Positions 52,979 through 63,057 of a stretch of DNA of 64,000 nucleotides are shown in pieces (position 1 is the first letter of the stretch; the number at the start of each line of letters is the position of its first letter). The notes under the pieces are model-generated. The model was given only the letters and a program-made list of their open reading frames with translations, made no database searches and was not told the origin of the DNA. Position numbers and translations under genes: made by a program. The stretch is from Pararhodobacter sp. (GTDB lineage Bacteria > Pseudomonadota > Alphaproteobacteria > Rhodobacterales > Rhodobacteraceae), in NCBI GenBank assembly GCA_020832545.1, contig JAFIEK010000001.1, positions 186,001-250,000 of the forward strand, in the 5' to 3' direction.

Positions 52979-55000
52979 ATGACCAACATGCCTGACACAA
53001 ACTTCCCCGACCAAGCGAGCGATATCCACATCCTTGATCCTGTGTGGATCACCATGCGTGACGGCACCCGGCTGGCGGCCCGTATCTGGCTGCCTGCGGG
53101 TACCCACAGCCACCCGGTGCCAGCGGTGCTGGAGTATCTGCCCTATCGCCGCCGCGACGCCACGCTGGAACGCGATGAACTGACGCACAGCTGGTTTGCC
53201 CGCCACGGCTATGCCGGCGTGCGGGTGGATATCCGGGGCAACGGGGACTCGGATGGCATCATGAGCGATGAATACACCGACATCGAACTGGATGACGGCG
53301 TGCAGGTGATCGAATGGCTGGCGCGCCAGCCGTGGTGTTCCGGTGCCGTCGGCATGATCGGCATTTCATGGGGCGGGTTCAACGGGTTGCAGATCGCACA
53401 ACTGGCCCCCCCGGCGCTGAAGGCGGCGGTGACAATCTGCTTTTCTGACGATCGCTACGCCGATGATATCCATTACATGGGCGGCTGCCTGCTCAGCGAG
53501 AACATGGGTTGGTCCTCGCAGATGCTGGCCTATTCGTCGCGTCCGCCGGACCCGGCGGTTGTCGGTGAGCGATGGCGCGAGATGTGGTTGCAACGGCTTG
53601 AGCGCCAGCCGCTGCATCTGCAAACTTGGCTCGCCCATCAGCGGCGCGATGCGTATTGGCGTCGTGGCTCGGTCTGCGAGGATTTCGGCGCGGTCAAGGC
53701 CGCAATCCTGGCGGTGGGCGGCTGGGCCGATGCCTATTCCAACGCCGTGCCCCGCACCCTTGCCGGGCTGGGCGCACCGGTTGCCGGGATCAATGGCCCC
53801 TGGGCGCACAAATACCCCAATCTCGCATGGCCTGCGCCGACCATCGGCTTTCTGGCGGAATGCGGGCGCTGGTTCGATCGATGGCTGAAAGGCGTGCAGA
53901 ACGGCGCGGACAGCGCGGCTGCCTACCGGATGTTCGTGCTGGAGTCCGAGCCACCTGCCCGGCGGATGCCCACCCGCGCCGGGCACTGGGTGTCCGAGCC
54001 GAGCTGGCCCTCGCCCCGGATCAAGCGACACCGGCTTTTCCTGTCATCATCCGGGCTGGGTGAGACCCCGGGCGACGCCAGCCTGACCATCCCCAACCAT
54101 CAGGACATCGGCCTGACCGGGCAACGCTTTTGTGCGGGGCTGCGCACCGAATATGAGTTGGCGGCAGATCAGGCAGAGGATGATGCGCGCAGCCTTACCT
54201 TTGACACCGCGCCCTTGCGCGCGCCGATGGATCTTGTCGGCGCGGCGCGGCTTGATCTGCGGGTCACGCCGGACCGTGCGACGGGCTTTGTGGTCGCGCG
54301 GCTGTGCGATGTCCGGCCCGACGGCACTGTGGCCTTCATCACCATTGGCGTGCTGAACCTGACGCACCGCGAGGGGCATGACCGCGTGGTTCTGATGCAG
54401 CCGGGCGTGGCGATCCCGGTTTCGGTTACGCTCAACGACATTGCCTATCGCCTGCCCGCCGGGCACAGGTTGCGGCTGGCGCTGTCAACGGCCTACTGGC
54501 CGATGCTCTGGCCCTCACCCGCGCCCTTGTCACTGACGGTGGCCCCTGATGGCTCGGCGCTCGACATTCCGCTGCGCCCGGCAATCGATGAACCCGCCCC
54601 CACCTTTGGCCCGGCGGAAGTGCAGCGTGAGGGGCGCAGCGAAATCCTGCGCGCGGCCACGTCTGAGCGTGTTGAGAGCGTGCTGCCCGATGGCACGCGG
54701 CAGTTGGAACTGTTCACCGATGGCGGGCTGGTGCGGCTGGACAGCACGGGCATGGAAATCGGCAAGGTGATCCATGAAAGCTGGAGCCTGCACCCCGATG
54801 ACCCGCTGTCGGCGCGCACCGAGGCCCGGTGGAGCCTGACGGTCGGGCGCGGCGCATGGCAGACACGCACCGAAACCCGCACCGTGATGACCTGTGACGC
54901 AGAACAGTTTCATGTCCGCGCGGTGCTGGAGGCGTTCGAGGCAGATACGAAGATCCATGAAAAGCACTGGGATTTCGCGATTCCGCGCGATGGCGTCTGA
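52979..55000 (+). CDS. CocE/NonD-family hydrolase
   Basis: 673 residues. The alpha/beta-hydrolase domain has the N-terminal MRDGTRLAARIWLP, the nucleophile Ser130 in GISWGGF, an Asp (GGWADAYSNAVP) and the His in NGPWAHKYP. The C-terminal jelly-roll X-Pro domain starts about residue 310. This is the cocaine-esterase/glutaryl-7-ACA acylase/X-Pro peptidase-like family. Substrates may be acyl esters or acyl amino acids or dipeptides. Divergent from the AttH system and 107 bases upstream of the XRE regulator, it lies close to the peptide importer and may belong to the same catabolic group. Confidence 0.92.
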   Translation: MTNMPDTNFPDQASDIHILDPVWITMRDGTRLAARIWLPAGTHSHPVPAVLEYLPYRRRDATLERDELTHSWFARHGYAGVRVDIRGNGDSDGIMSDEYTDIELDDGVQVIEWLARQPWCSGAVGMIGISWGGFNGLQIAQLAPPALKAAVTICFSDDRYADDIHYMGGCLLSENMGWSSQMLAYSSRPPDPAVVGERWREMWLQRLERQPLHLQTWLAHQRRDAYWRRGSVCEDFGAVKAAILAVGGWADAYSNAVPRTLAGLGAPVAGINGPWAHKYPNLAWPAPTIGFLAECGRWFDRWLKGVQNGADSAAAYRMFVLESEPPARRMPTRAGHWVSEPSWPSPRIKRHRLFLSSSGLGETPGDASLTIPNHQDIGLTGQRFCAGLRTEYELAADQAEDDARSLTFDTAPLRAPMDLVGAARLDLRVTPDRATGFVVARLCDVRPDGTVAFITIGVLNLTHREGHDRVVLMQPGVAIPVSVTLNDIAYRLPAGHRLRLALSTAYWPMLWPSPAPLSLTVAPDGSALDIPLRPAIDEPAPTFGPAEVQREGRSEILRAATSERVESVLPDGTRQLELFTDGGLVRLDSTGMEIGKVIHESWSLHPDDPLSARTEARWSLTVGRGAWQTRTETRTVMTCDAEQFHVRAVLEAFEADTKIHEKHWDFAIPRDGV

Positions 55001-55107
55001 GAAACTGGCGCTGGTTGCTGCACCGTACAACGACAAATGCACAGGATTGACGCGAAACGTCACTGTGACCGCTTGCAATCGGCGACAGGCCGGATAGCCT
55101 TGCGCCC

Positions 55108-55932
55108 ATGCCGGACAACCTTGCGCGAAACCTCAAACTGCTGTGCAGCTACGCCCCCTCGATCTCCGAGGTGTGCCGGGGCGTCGGCATCAACCGTCAG
55201 CAGTTCACCAAGTATCTCAACGGCGCGGCCCGCCCCTCGGCGCGCAACATGCGCAAGATCTGCGATTATTTCGGGATCGAGGACGAGGAGTTTGTTCTGC
55301 CTCCAGGCCGCTTTTCCGAGATTGTCGCGCTGCGGCCAAGGGCGCGCCATCTGATCCGGGCACTGGGCCCGGCGGCGGCGCATATCGACCGGATGTTTTC
55401 AAGCTCTGCCGAGGGGCTGAAGCCGTATTGCGGGTATTACTTCTACTACTACTATACCCCCAGCAGGCCGGGGATGATCCGGCGGTCCCTGTTGCGGATC
55501 AGCGCCTATAAAGGCATATATTACACATACTTATCTGAACGTCTTCAACCCGAGGAAAGCCCGCTGGGACGGTCGCATTTCGTCCGCTATGTCGGTGTCG
55601 CAACCATGCTGGGCGGGCGGATCTTCATTGTCGATCACAATGCCCGCGCCCTGCGATCGATCTCGCAGACCATTCTGTTTCCCGGCGCCGGTGACGAGCC
55701 GCAGTACCTGACCGGCATGACCCTGGGCGTGCAGGGCCGCAGCGCGCGCGCACCCTTTGCCGCGCAGGTCTTTCTGGAGCATCTGGGCGCCCGCACTGAC
55801 ACCCGTGCAGCCATGCGCCAGACCGGCGTGTTCGGTGCCGACAGCCCCGATCTGCCGCGCAATGTGGCGCGCATGCTCTCGGTGGGTGGGGCGGGCATGC
55901 ATATGATGACGGCGATCGAACTGCCCGTCTGA
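55108..55932 (+). CDS. XRE-type HTH regulator with a C-terminal sensor domain
   Basis: 274 residues. The HTH is at about 7-65 (LKLLCSYAPSISEVCRGVGINRQQFTKYLNG, MRKICDYFGIED). A C-terminal ligand domain of unknown fold (about 90-274) includes YYFYYYYTPSRPG and LLRISAYKGIYYTYLSERL. It is placed between the CocE hydrolase and the peptide importer, so it probably controls one or both. Confidence 0.85.
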   Translation: MPDNLARNLKLLCSYAPSISEVCRGVGINRQQFTKYLNGAARPSARNMRKICDYFGIEDEEFVLPPGRFSEIVALRPRARHLIRALGPAAAHIDRMFSSSAEGLKPYCGYYFYYYYTPSRPGMIRRSLLRISAYKGIYYTYLSERLQPEESPLGRSHFVRYVGVATMLGGRIFIVDHNARALRSISQTILFPGAGDEPQYLTGMTLGVQGRSARAPFAAQVFLEHLGARTDTRAAMRQTGVFGADSPDLPRNVARMLSVGGAGMHMMTAIELPV

Positions 55933-56136
55933 ACCCGCCTGATCCATACAACCACCTGACGCGACTTGACGCTTTAAGCGCGTCGACAGCATCGCCATCG
56001 ACTTACCTGCGCAATTGCCAAATGCCCGACGGCCCATAAGGCTGGGGCAAGACACAAAAGACGGATGCAAATTCCGCGACGCCTTGGTGCATCCGAAACC
56101 GCATCCAACAGCTCTGCCACAAACCGGGAGATACCT

Positions 56137-57714
56137 ATGCCAGACCTCAAACTTCAGCGCCTCTTTCCGTCGCTGACCCGCCGCCAGCTGTTCGCCGGCG
56201 CAGCAGCGCTCGGCACCGTCTCGATGCTGCCTGTCGCGGCCTGGGCTGATGGCACGCGGCTGAATGTGCGCGCCTATCTGGAGCCCGATGATTATGACCC
56301 GCTGGATGCTTCGGGTTTTCTGGAAGAACTGCTTTACGGCTGCATTTACCGAAAACTGATCCAGTATGTGCCCGGTGACGAATGGGCCTGGCAGAATGAT
56401 CTGGCCGAGAGCATCGAACAGACCAGCCCCACCACCATCGCCTTCACCCTCAAGCAAGGGCAGATGTGGTCAGACGGGTATGGCGAGATCACCGCCGAGG
56501 ATGTCAAATTCTCGATGGACCGTCATATGGTGGAAGAAAACAATTCGCGCATCAAACCCGATCTGGGCACCTTCACCCATGTCGAGGTGACCGGCAGTCA
56601 TTCTGGCATCATCCATATGGAGCGCCCCTTTGCGCCGATCTGGACCATCGCCCTGCCCTATCTGGCGGGCACCGTGATCTGCAAGCAGGCCACCGAAGAG
56701 GCTGGCGGCAAGATCACCACCGCCGTGCCGCCCACCGTCTCGGGGCCCTACCGGGTGCGTGAGCACCGGCTGGGCGAGCGTTGGGTGCTTGATCGCAACC
56801 CTGAATTCTCAGGCGAACCGGCTGATTTTGAGCGTGTGGATCTGATCGTCATCGTTGACGAGGCCGCCGCCGAGATCGCCAAGGAAGCGGGTGATGTCGA
56901 TTTCACGGCCATCGGCCCGGCCTCGGTGCAGCGGCTGGGCGACAACCCGCCTGCTGGCACCCAACTGAAGGTGCATCCGGCGCTGTTTTACCACTGGGTC
57001 GGCCTGAACGTGCAGAACCCGAAGTTCGAGGACATTCGCGTGCGTCAGGCGATCATGCACGCCATCGACGTGCCCTCGATCATGCAGGCGGCGTTCTTTG
57101 ATGTGGCCGAACCCGCGACCGGGATCATCGCGCCCGGACTGATCGGCCACCGGCCTGAAACGCTGATCCCGCCGCAGGCTGATTTCGCGCGCGCCCGTGA
57201 ACTGCTGGATGAGGCCGGGATCGACCGGCTGGATATCAACATCGACGTTCTCAACAACGTCACCCACACCACTGTGGCGCAGGTGATGCAGGCGATGATG
57301 GCGCAGGCCGGGATAGACCTGAATATCTCGGTGCATGAAGGCGGCTCATTCTGGAGCCTTGGGGTGGCCGCTGATGGCGACCGCTGGCAGGATCTGGAGC
57401 TGACGCTCAAGCGCTTCTCGATGACGCCGGACCCCTACTACGCCACCGCCTGGTTTGTGAGCGAACAGATCGGTGACTGGAACTGGGAGCAGTTCTCGTC
57501 CGAGGAGTTTGATCAGTTGCACGACGAGGCACTTTCTGAAACAGACCCGGCACGGCGCGACGAGATGTATCGTCGGATGCAGGATCTGATGGAGGAATCA
57601 GGCGGCTATCGCTTCCTGACGCATGGCGTCACGGCCAACCTGTTTGCCGACAGCATCGTCCCGGCCACGCGCCCCGATGGCTTGCCACTGGTGCAGCACT
57701 TCCGCCGCGCCTGA
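56137..57714 (+). CDS. Peptide ABC importer, substrate-binding protein (SBP_bac_5)
   Basis: 525 residues. A twin-arginine-like signal (LTRRQLFAGAAALGTVSM, about 11-28) is followed by an SBP_bac_5 domain with YGCIYRKLIQYVP, WQNDLAESIEQ, PTVSGPYRVREHR, AIMHAIDVPSIMQ and a C-terminal DPYYATAWF segment. Such proteins bind oligopeptides, dipeptides or other amides. GGGAG precedes the ATG at 56137. It is followed by a strong hairpin (57730-57756) and then the permease genes. Confidence 0.92.
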   Translation: MPDLKLQRLFPSLTRRQLFAGAAALGTVSMLPVAAWADGTRLNVRAYLEPDDYDPLDASGFLEELLYGCIYRKLIQYVPGDEWAWQNDLAESIEQTSPTTIAFTLKQGQMWSDGYGEITAEDVKFSMDRHMVEENNSRIKPDLGTFTHVEVTGSHSGIIHMERPFAPIWTIALPYLAGTVICKQATEEAGGKITTAVPPTVSGPYRVREHRLGERWVLDRNPEFSGEPADFERVDLIVIVDEAAAEIAKEAGDVDFTAIGPASVQRLGDNPPAGTQLKVHPALFYHWVGLNVQNPKFEDIRVRQAIMHAIDVPSIMQAAFFDVAEPATGIIAPGLIGHRPETLIPPQADFARARELLDEAGIDRLDINIDVLNNVTHTTVAQVMQAMMAQAGIDLNISVHEGGSFWSLGVAADGDRWQDLELTLKRFSMTPDPYYATAWFVSEQIGDWNWEQFSSEEFDQLHDEALSETDPARRDEMYRRMQDLMEESGGYRFLTHGVTANLFADSIVPATRPDGLPLVQHFRRA

Positions 57715-57729
57715 TCTGCGGTCCCATGC

Positions 57730-57756
57730 GCCGGCACGCCTTTTCGGTGTGCCGGC
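57730..57756 (+). terminator. Hairpin between binding-protein and permease genes
   Basis: GCCGGCACGCC and GGTGTGCCGGC form an 11-bp stem (one G-U) with the loop TTTTC, 15 bases after the binding-protein stop and 19 bases before the permease ATG. It has no T-run outside the loop. It should limit transcription or protect the upstream message, giving more binding protein. Confidence 0.68.
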
Positions 57757-57774
57757 CGCTCCAGGACATTTGCA

Positions 57775-58719
57775 ATGCTTCAGTATACCCTCCAACGCAT
57801 AGCCCTTGCGCTTGGGATCGTTTTTGTCGCGATCTCAATCCTTTATACGGTGATGATCACCCTGCCGGGTGATCCGACGACGGTGCTGCTGGGCCCGCGC
57901 GCCACGCCCGAGCTGCGCGCCGCGTTCCGGGCCAATCTGGGGCTGGACAACCCGGTTCATGTTCAGATCGCGCAGTTCTGGGGCCGGATCGCCAGCGGTG
58001 ATCTGGGGACCGATTACAACCGCAACCGCCCCGTGGCCGAGGCCGTGTTCAGCGCCCTGCCGCATACCATGGCTTTGGTGTTCGGGGCCATCGTCTGGTC
58101 GGCGGTGCTGGGGATCATGCTGGGGGCCTTTTCCGCCGACAACCGCAACAGCTGGATCGACCGGGTCACCGCGGTTCTGTCGGTGGGCTTTCTGGCTGCG
58201 CCCTCGTTCGTGGTGGCGCTCTATTCGCTGTTGCTGTTTTCCGTCACCCTGCGCTGGTTTCCCACCATCGGCGCGGGCGAGCCGGGCGATATTCTCAACC
58301 GCCTTTATCATCTGGCCCTGCCCTCGTTCGCCATCGGGCTGGCCTGGGTGGGCTATGTGGCGCGGATTGTCAGGGCGGCGATGCTGGAAACGCTGGGTGA
58401 AAACTACATCCGCACCGCGCGCGCCTTTGGCCTGCCCCGGCGCACGGTAATCTACAATTACGCCCTGCGCGTCGCCATCCTGCCAGCCGTGCAGGTGCTG
58501 GGCGTGGGCATCGGCGGTTTGCTGTCCAGCGCGGTTTTCGCCGAGATCGTCTTTTCGCGCCCCGGCATCGGCTCGCTGATCTATGACAGCGTGTCAGGGC
58601 GCAACTATCCGGTGGTCATGGGGTCGATGCTGGTGGCCATCGGCTTTTTCGTCACCTGCGCGCTGATCGCCGATCTGGTCAACGCAGCCCTCGACCCCCG
58701 CCACAGGACCAGATCATGA
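57775..58719 (+). CDS. Peptide ABC importer, permease DppB type
   Basis: 314 residues, six helices. The N-terminal MLQYTLQRIALALGIVFVAISILY and the EAA loop MLETLGENYIRTARAFGLPRR are characteristic. The last 4 bases overlap the next permease start (58716-58719). It is preceded by the hairpin that separates it from the binding-protein gene. Confidence 0.94.
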   Translation: MLQYTLQRIALALGIVFVAISILYTVMITLPGDPTTVLLGPRATPELRAAFRANLGLDNPVHVQIAQFWGRIASGDLGTDYNRNRPVAEAVFSALPHTMALVFGAIVWSAVLGIMLGAFSADNRNSWIDRVTAVLSVGFLAAPSFVVALYSLLLFSVTLRWFPTIGAGEPGDILNRLYHLALPSFAIGLAWVGYVARIVRAAMLETLGENYIRTARAFGLPRRTVIYNYALRVAILPAVQVLGVGIGGLLSSAVFAEIVFSRPGIGSLIYDSVSGRNYPVVMGSMLVAIGFFVTCALIADLVNAALDPRHRTRS

Positions 58720-59564
58720 CGGCGTTCAGACACACCCTCACTGGCCGCTTGCTGGCTGACCCGCTGGCGGTGGTGGCAATGCTCATCATCGCCGGGATGG
58801 TGATGGTGGCGCTGCTGGCCGATGTCATCTCACCGCATGATTACTCGGCCATGAACCTTGTTGACAGGTTCTCGCCGCCCAGTGCCACCTACTGGCTGGG
58901 CACCGACAATCTGGGCCGCGATACCTTTTCCCGGCTCGCGCAGGGCAGCCGGATCGCGCTATACGTGGCGCTGACGGCGGTGACGATCTCAGGCGCGATC
59001 GGCCTTGTGCTGGGCATGATCGCCGGGTTCGGCCCGCGCTGGCTGGACAACAGCCTGCTGTTCATCTTCGACACGGCGCGCGCCTATCCGACTATCATTC
59101 TGGCGCTGGCGCTGGCCGCGCTTTTACCACGCGGGCTGAGCACGGTGGTGATCGTGGTGGTGATCACCTCGTTCTCTGAATATGGCCGGGTAGTGCGCAC
59201 GCAGACCCTGTCGCTGAAAAACGCCGAGTTCATTCTGGCTGAGCGGGCGATGGGGGCATCCTTCGGGCGGATTGTCTTTCACCACATCCTGCCCAACGTG
59301 TTGGGCCCGTTCTTCATTCTGGCGGCCATGAACCTGCCTGTGGTGATCACAATCGAGGCCGGGATGAGCTTTCTGGGCATCGGTGTTCCGCCGGGCACGC
59401 CAAGCTGGGGCGCCACGCTCAAGGACGGGTTCGATTACATCCGCACCACGCCCTGGATCATTCTGGCGGGCGGGCTGCCGCTGATCCTTGTCACGCTGGG
59501 CTTCACCTTTCTGGGCGAGGCTTTGCGCGATCAGCTGGACCCCAAACTGAGGAAGGGCCGATGA
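58716..59564 (+). CDS. Peptide ABC importer, permease DppC type
   Basis: 282 residues with the N-terminal cytoplasmic helix and six-helix core. Family marks are GTDNLGRDTFSRLAQGSRIAL, the EAA loop AEFILAERAMGASFGRIVFHHILPN, and IEAGMSFLGIGVPPGTPSWG. It starts inside the DppB stop and overlaps the ATPase gene by 4 bases (59561-59564). Confidence 0.94.
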   Translation: MTAFRHTLTGRLLADPLAVVAMLIIAGMVMVALLADVISPHDYSAMNLVDRFSPPSATYWLGTDNLGRDTFSRLAQGSRIALYVALTAVTISGAIGLVLGMIAGFGPRWLDNSLLFIFDTARAYPTIILALALAALLPRGLSTVVIVVVITSFSEYGRVVRTQTLSLKNAEFILAERAMGASFGRIVFHHILPNVLGPFFILAAMNLPVVITIEAGMSFLGIGVPPGTPSWGATLKDGFDYIRTTPWIILAGGLPLILVTLGFTFLGEALRDQLDPKLRKGR

Positions 59565-60532
59565 CCGACACGCTGAGTGTGGAGCGCCTGTCGGTGCATT
59601 ACGACACGCGCGAAGGGGTGCTGCGCGCGCTGCGCGAGGTGTCGCTGGCGGTGCCTGCCGGGCAGATCGTGGGGGTGGTGGGCGAATCCGGTTGCGGCAA
59701 GTCCACGCTGATCAACGCGCTGCTGCAACTACTGCCTGAGAATGCGCGCATCGCTGACGGCGCAATCAGGCTGAACGGCGAAGACCTTGTCGGTGCGTCA
59801 TCGCGGCGCTTGCGTGATCTGCGCGGGCGCGAGATTTCGGTGGTGTTTCAGGACCCGATGACCTCGCTCAACCCGGTGCTCAGCATCGGGCGGCAGATGC
59901 GCGACATCCAGTATCGTGATCCCGTCAGCCGCGCTGAAAAAAACCGGCGCTCTGCCGCGATGCTGGCGCGTGTCGGCATTCCTGATCCGGTGGCCAAGCT
60001 GGATGTCTATGCGCATGAATTGTCCGGCGGTATGCGCCAGCGGGTGGCGATTGCCATGGCAGCGCTGATGAAGCCCAAGGTGCTGATCGCCGATGAGCCG
60101 ACGACGGCGCTTGACGCCACGCTGGAGGTGCAGATCATCGAATTGCTGCAAGATCTTCAGCGCGAGATCGGCTGTTCAATCCTGTTCATTTCGCACCATC
60201 TGGGGGTGATCGCCGAACTGTGCCACCGTGTGGTGGTGATGTATGCGGGCGAAGCCGTCGAGGAAGGCCCGGTTGAAGAGGTTTTCCTGCGCCCGGCCCA
60301 TCCCTATACCGCCCGGCTGATCGAATGTGATCCGGGGCGGCTGAAGCAGAAGGTGGCGCAACTGCCCTCCATCGCCGGCAGCCTGCCTGATCTGACCAAC
60401 CCGCCGACCGGGTGCATCTTTCGCGCGCGCTGCGACCATGCGACCGCGGCCTGCGCACAAAAGCCGCCGCGCGTTGAACTGGACAACGGGCACTGGGCGG
60501 CCTGCCATCACGCCCGCGAGGTGCAGATATGA
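59561..60532 (+). CDS. Peptide ABC importer, ATPase DppD type
   Basis: 323 residues. Walker A is GESGCGKST, the Q-loop is [11 protein letters not shown], the signature is [15 protein letters not shown], Walker B is [12 protein letters not shown] and the switch is FISHHLGVI. The C-terminal Cys motif [15 protein letters not shown] belongs to the oligopeptide/dipeptide ABC subfamily, where four Cys can bind a metal or Fe-S cluster. It is translationally coupled with DppC and DppF. Confidence 0.94.
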   Translation: MTDTLSVERLSVHYDTREGVLRALREVSLAVPAGQIVGVVGESGCGKSTLINALLQLLPENARIADGAIRLNGEDLVGASSRRLRDLRGREISVVFQDPMTSLNPVLSIGRQMRDIQYRDPVSRAEKNRRSAAMLARVGIPDPVAKLDVYAHELSGGMRQRVAIAMAALMKPKVLIADEPTTALDATLEVQIIELLQDLQREIGCSILFISHHLGVIAELCHRVVVMYAGEAVEEGPVEEVFLRPAHPYTARLIECDPGRLKQKVAQLPSIAGSLPDLTNPPTGCIFRARCDHATAACAQKPPRVELDNGHWAACHHAREVQI

Positions 60533-61521
60533 GCGCGCCGATCCTGTCCTTGCGCAACCTGCGCGTGGATTTTCCCGCCGTGCACGGCTGGCGCGCGCTG
60601 CTCACGCCCCGCGACAAGCGCCATGTCCGTGCGATTGATGATGTGTCGATCGATATCATGCCCGGCGAGACACTGGCGATTGTCGGTGAGTCCGGCTCAG
60701 GCAAGACCACGCTTGCGCGCGCCGTCAACGGGCTGGTGCCGCTGGTCGCCGGTGAGGTCTGGTTTGACGGCATGGCGCTGCATGACCGGCCTGACTGGCA
60801 CAGCGTACGCCAGCGTGTCGCGATGATGTTTCAAGATCCCGTCGGCTCGCTCAGCCCGCGCAAGACGGTGCGCGATCTGGTGCTGGAGCCCTTCGCCATC
60901 CACGGCTCAAAACCCGCCCGCCCTGAGGACAAGGCCGTTGCGCTGCTGGCCGCCGCCGGGCTGGGGTCGGATTTCCTGAACCGCTATCCGCATCAGTTAT
61001 CAGGTGGGCAGGCGCGCCGGGTGGGCGTCGCGCGGGCGCTGGCGCTGACGCCTGCGCTGGTACTGGCCGATGAACCCACCGCCGGGCTGGATGTGTCAGT
61101 GCAGGGCGAGATCCTGAACCTTCTGAACCGGATCAAAGCAGATCACGGGCTGACCACGCTCATCATCACCCATAACCTGAACATCCTGCGCCATATCGCC
61201 GACCGGATCGCGGTGATGTATCTGGGCCGGATCGTCGAGATCGGGCCGGTTGAACGCCTGCTGAGCGCGCCCACCCATCCCTACACCCGCGCCCTGATGG
61301 CCGCCAACCCAGAGCCGGACCCCACCGCGCGGCGCGAACGGCTGGTGCTGAAGGGCGAAACGCCTGCGTTGACAGCGCGCCCGGCAGGGTGTGAATTTCA
61401 CCCACGTTGCCCCGTCGCCCGCCCCGATTGCGCCACACGGGTGCCGGTGTTGGCACCGTCACCCAACGGCGGCGCCGTTTCCTGCCACTACCCATTGACC
61501 GAGGATATCGACCAGTCATGA
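60529..61521 (+). CDS. Peptide ABC importer, ATPase DppF type
   Basis: 330 residues. Walker A is GESGSGKTTLAR, the Q-loop is FQDPVGSLSPRKTV, the signature is LSGGQARRVGVARAL, and Walker B is [14 protein letters not shown]. The C-terminal Cys motif GCEFHPRCPVARPDC is present. It pairs with the DppD ATPase. The next gene starts within its stop (61518-61521). Confidence 0.94.
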   Translation: MSAPILSLRNLRVDFPAVHGWRALLTPRDKRHVRAIDDVSIDIMPGETLAIVGESGSGKTTLARAVNGLVPLVAGEVWFDGMALHDRPDWHSVRQRVAMMFQDPVGSLSPRKTVRDLVLEPFAIHGSKPARPEDKAVALLAAAGLGSDFLNRYPHQLSGGQARRVGVARALALTPALVLADEPTAGLDVSVQGEILNLLNRIKADHGLTTLIITHNLNILRHIADRIAVMYLGRIVEIGPVERLLSAPTHPYTRALMAANPEPDPTARRERLVLKGETPALTARPAGCEFHPRCPVARPDCATRVPVLAPSPNGGAVSCHYPLTEDIDQS

Positions 61522-62945
61522 GTTACGCGATTTTTATTGGCCGCAATCATAGCTCTGACGGCCACGCCTGGCTTGCCGGGTATGGCGACGAACCCTCAAG
61601 CCATTGGCTTGAGGTGGTACCCGCCCGCAGCCATGCCCCTGGCAGCATGATCACGGTTGGTGTGTCCCCTAAAGCGGACCTGCCGGGCAAACGCTCGGAC
61701 ATTGCACAGGTCGCGCAGACCGCGCGGCATCTGCGTGTCAGCTACAGCCATTATCTGGGCGTGCCTGCACCGATCACCAATGGTGGCCTGAATGAGCACG
61801 GCGTTGCGGTGCGAGATGTCTGGTCGCCCTCGCGCGCTGACCTGATCGCCATGACCCCCGCCGATCAGACCGGCCCCAATTATTCAGACCTTGCCCGCAT
61901 TGTGCTGGAGCGCGCCCGGACGGCGCGTGAGGGTGTGGAGATCATTGCCGCGCTGATCGCTGAGCACGGCTATTCCTGCTACGGCGGCAATTCGCATCTG
62001 ATCGCCGACCCGGATGAGGCCTGGGTGGTGATCGAATTTTCCGGCGGGCGCGGCCTGTGGGTGGCCGAGCGGCTGGGGCCGGATACGATCCGCGCCTCGC
62101 GTCCCGGGTATATCGGTGTGATCCCTGCCGCGCCGGATGATGATTTCCTGTTCCCCGCGCATTTCATCCAGACCGCCATTGATCTTGGCTGGTATGACCC
62201 GGCGACCGGCCCGTTTGACGTCAACACGATTTACGGCGATGGCAAGGGCATGTGGGAGGGGGTGCGCTGGGTTGAGGCCGAGATGCGCGCCCGCGCCGCC
62301 ACGCCCGGAAAGATCGCTCTGGCCGATGTCATCTGGTCCATCGCCACCGAAAAGCTGACCGGCGATACCGCAGGCTATGGGCAGGTGGTGCCGCTGGTAC
62401 ATCCGCGCCATGATGCCTTGCGGGTGATGTGGCATGCGCCGGTTGGCCCCGCTACAGCGCCGCTAGTGCCGGTGTTTCTGGGCATGAGCGATGTGCCCGC
62501 CGAGTTTGGCCCACACCGCTACCTGACCGAGGGCGAGAGCGCACGCTTTCATGACCCGCGCCACGCCGCGCGCAACCCCGACAGCGTCAGCCATGTTCCG
62601 CAAGCCGCCGAGGTAACCCGCTCAGCCTTTCAGATCTACAAGCGATTGATGCATCTGGCCTTTATGCAGCAAGACCCGCTGTTGGCCGAGGTCTGGGACC
62701 ACTGGCGACGGACAGAGGCGCGGCTGGCAGCTGAACTGCCCGATGTGCTGCGCAGCGCCGAAATTCTGATCGATCAGGGTGAAGCGCGGCTGGGCGCGCG
62801 GCTGCTGGATGAGCATGCCCGCACAAGGCTTCTGAGCGCATTGGCCGAGGCCGAGGCACTGGCCAATGCCGCCGAGATGCGCCTGCGCATGCGCGGCGTG
62901 CTGGACCCGGCCAATGGCACCATTCTGCCGCGACAGGTCTGGTAA
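61518..62945 (+). CDS. Peptidase C69-like (dipeptidase D family) Ntn hydrolase with N-terminal Ser
   Basis: 475 residues of the C69/PepD family, whose catalytic nucleophile is the N-terminal Cys after Met removal. Here the protein begins MSYAIFIGRN, so the N-terminal residue after Met is Ser. The LAGYGDEPSSHW, APITNGGLNEHGVAVRDVWS, YGGNSHLIADPDEAWVVIEF and DVNTIYGDGKGMWEGV motifs are intact. A Ser in that place can still serve as an Ntn nucleophile. The gene is coupled to the peptide ATPase and is last in a five-gene overlapping string, so it likely cleaves the imported dipeptide or amide in the cytoplasm. Confidence 0.85.
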   Translation: MSYAIFIGRNHSSDGHAWLAGYGDEPSSHWLEVVPARSHAPGSMITVGVSPKADLPGKRSDIAQVAQTARHLRVSYSHYLGVPAPITNGGLNEHGVAVRDVWSPSRADLIAMTPADQTGPNYSDLARIVLERARTAREGVEIIAALIAEHGYSCYGGNSHLIADPDEAWVVIEFSGGRGLWVAERLGPDTIRASRPGYIGVIPAAPDDDFLFPAHFIQTAIDLGWYDPATGPFDVNTIYGDGKGMWEGVRWVEAEMRARAATPGKIALADVIWSIATEKLTGDTAGYGQVVPLVHPRHDALRVMWHAPVGPATAPLVPVFLGMSDVPAEFGPHRYLTEGESARFHDPRHAARNPDSVSHVPQAAEVTRSAFQIYKRLMHLAFMQQDPLLAEVWDHWRRTEARLAAELPDVLRSAEILIDQGEARLGARLLDEHARTRLLSALAEAEALANAAEMRLRMRGVLDPANGTILPRQVW

Positions 62946-63057
62946 ACGGGGCATTGCGGCATCACGCACGCGCCGGTGGCGCTTGATCCGCCATCGCCCG
63001 GCAGCGTAGGGTCGCCGTGGCCACCCTCAACCGCCACCGCGATGGAGAGACCACGCC

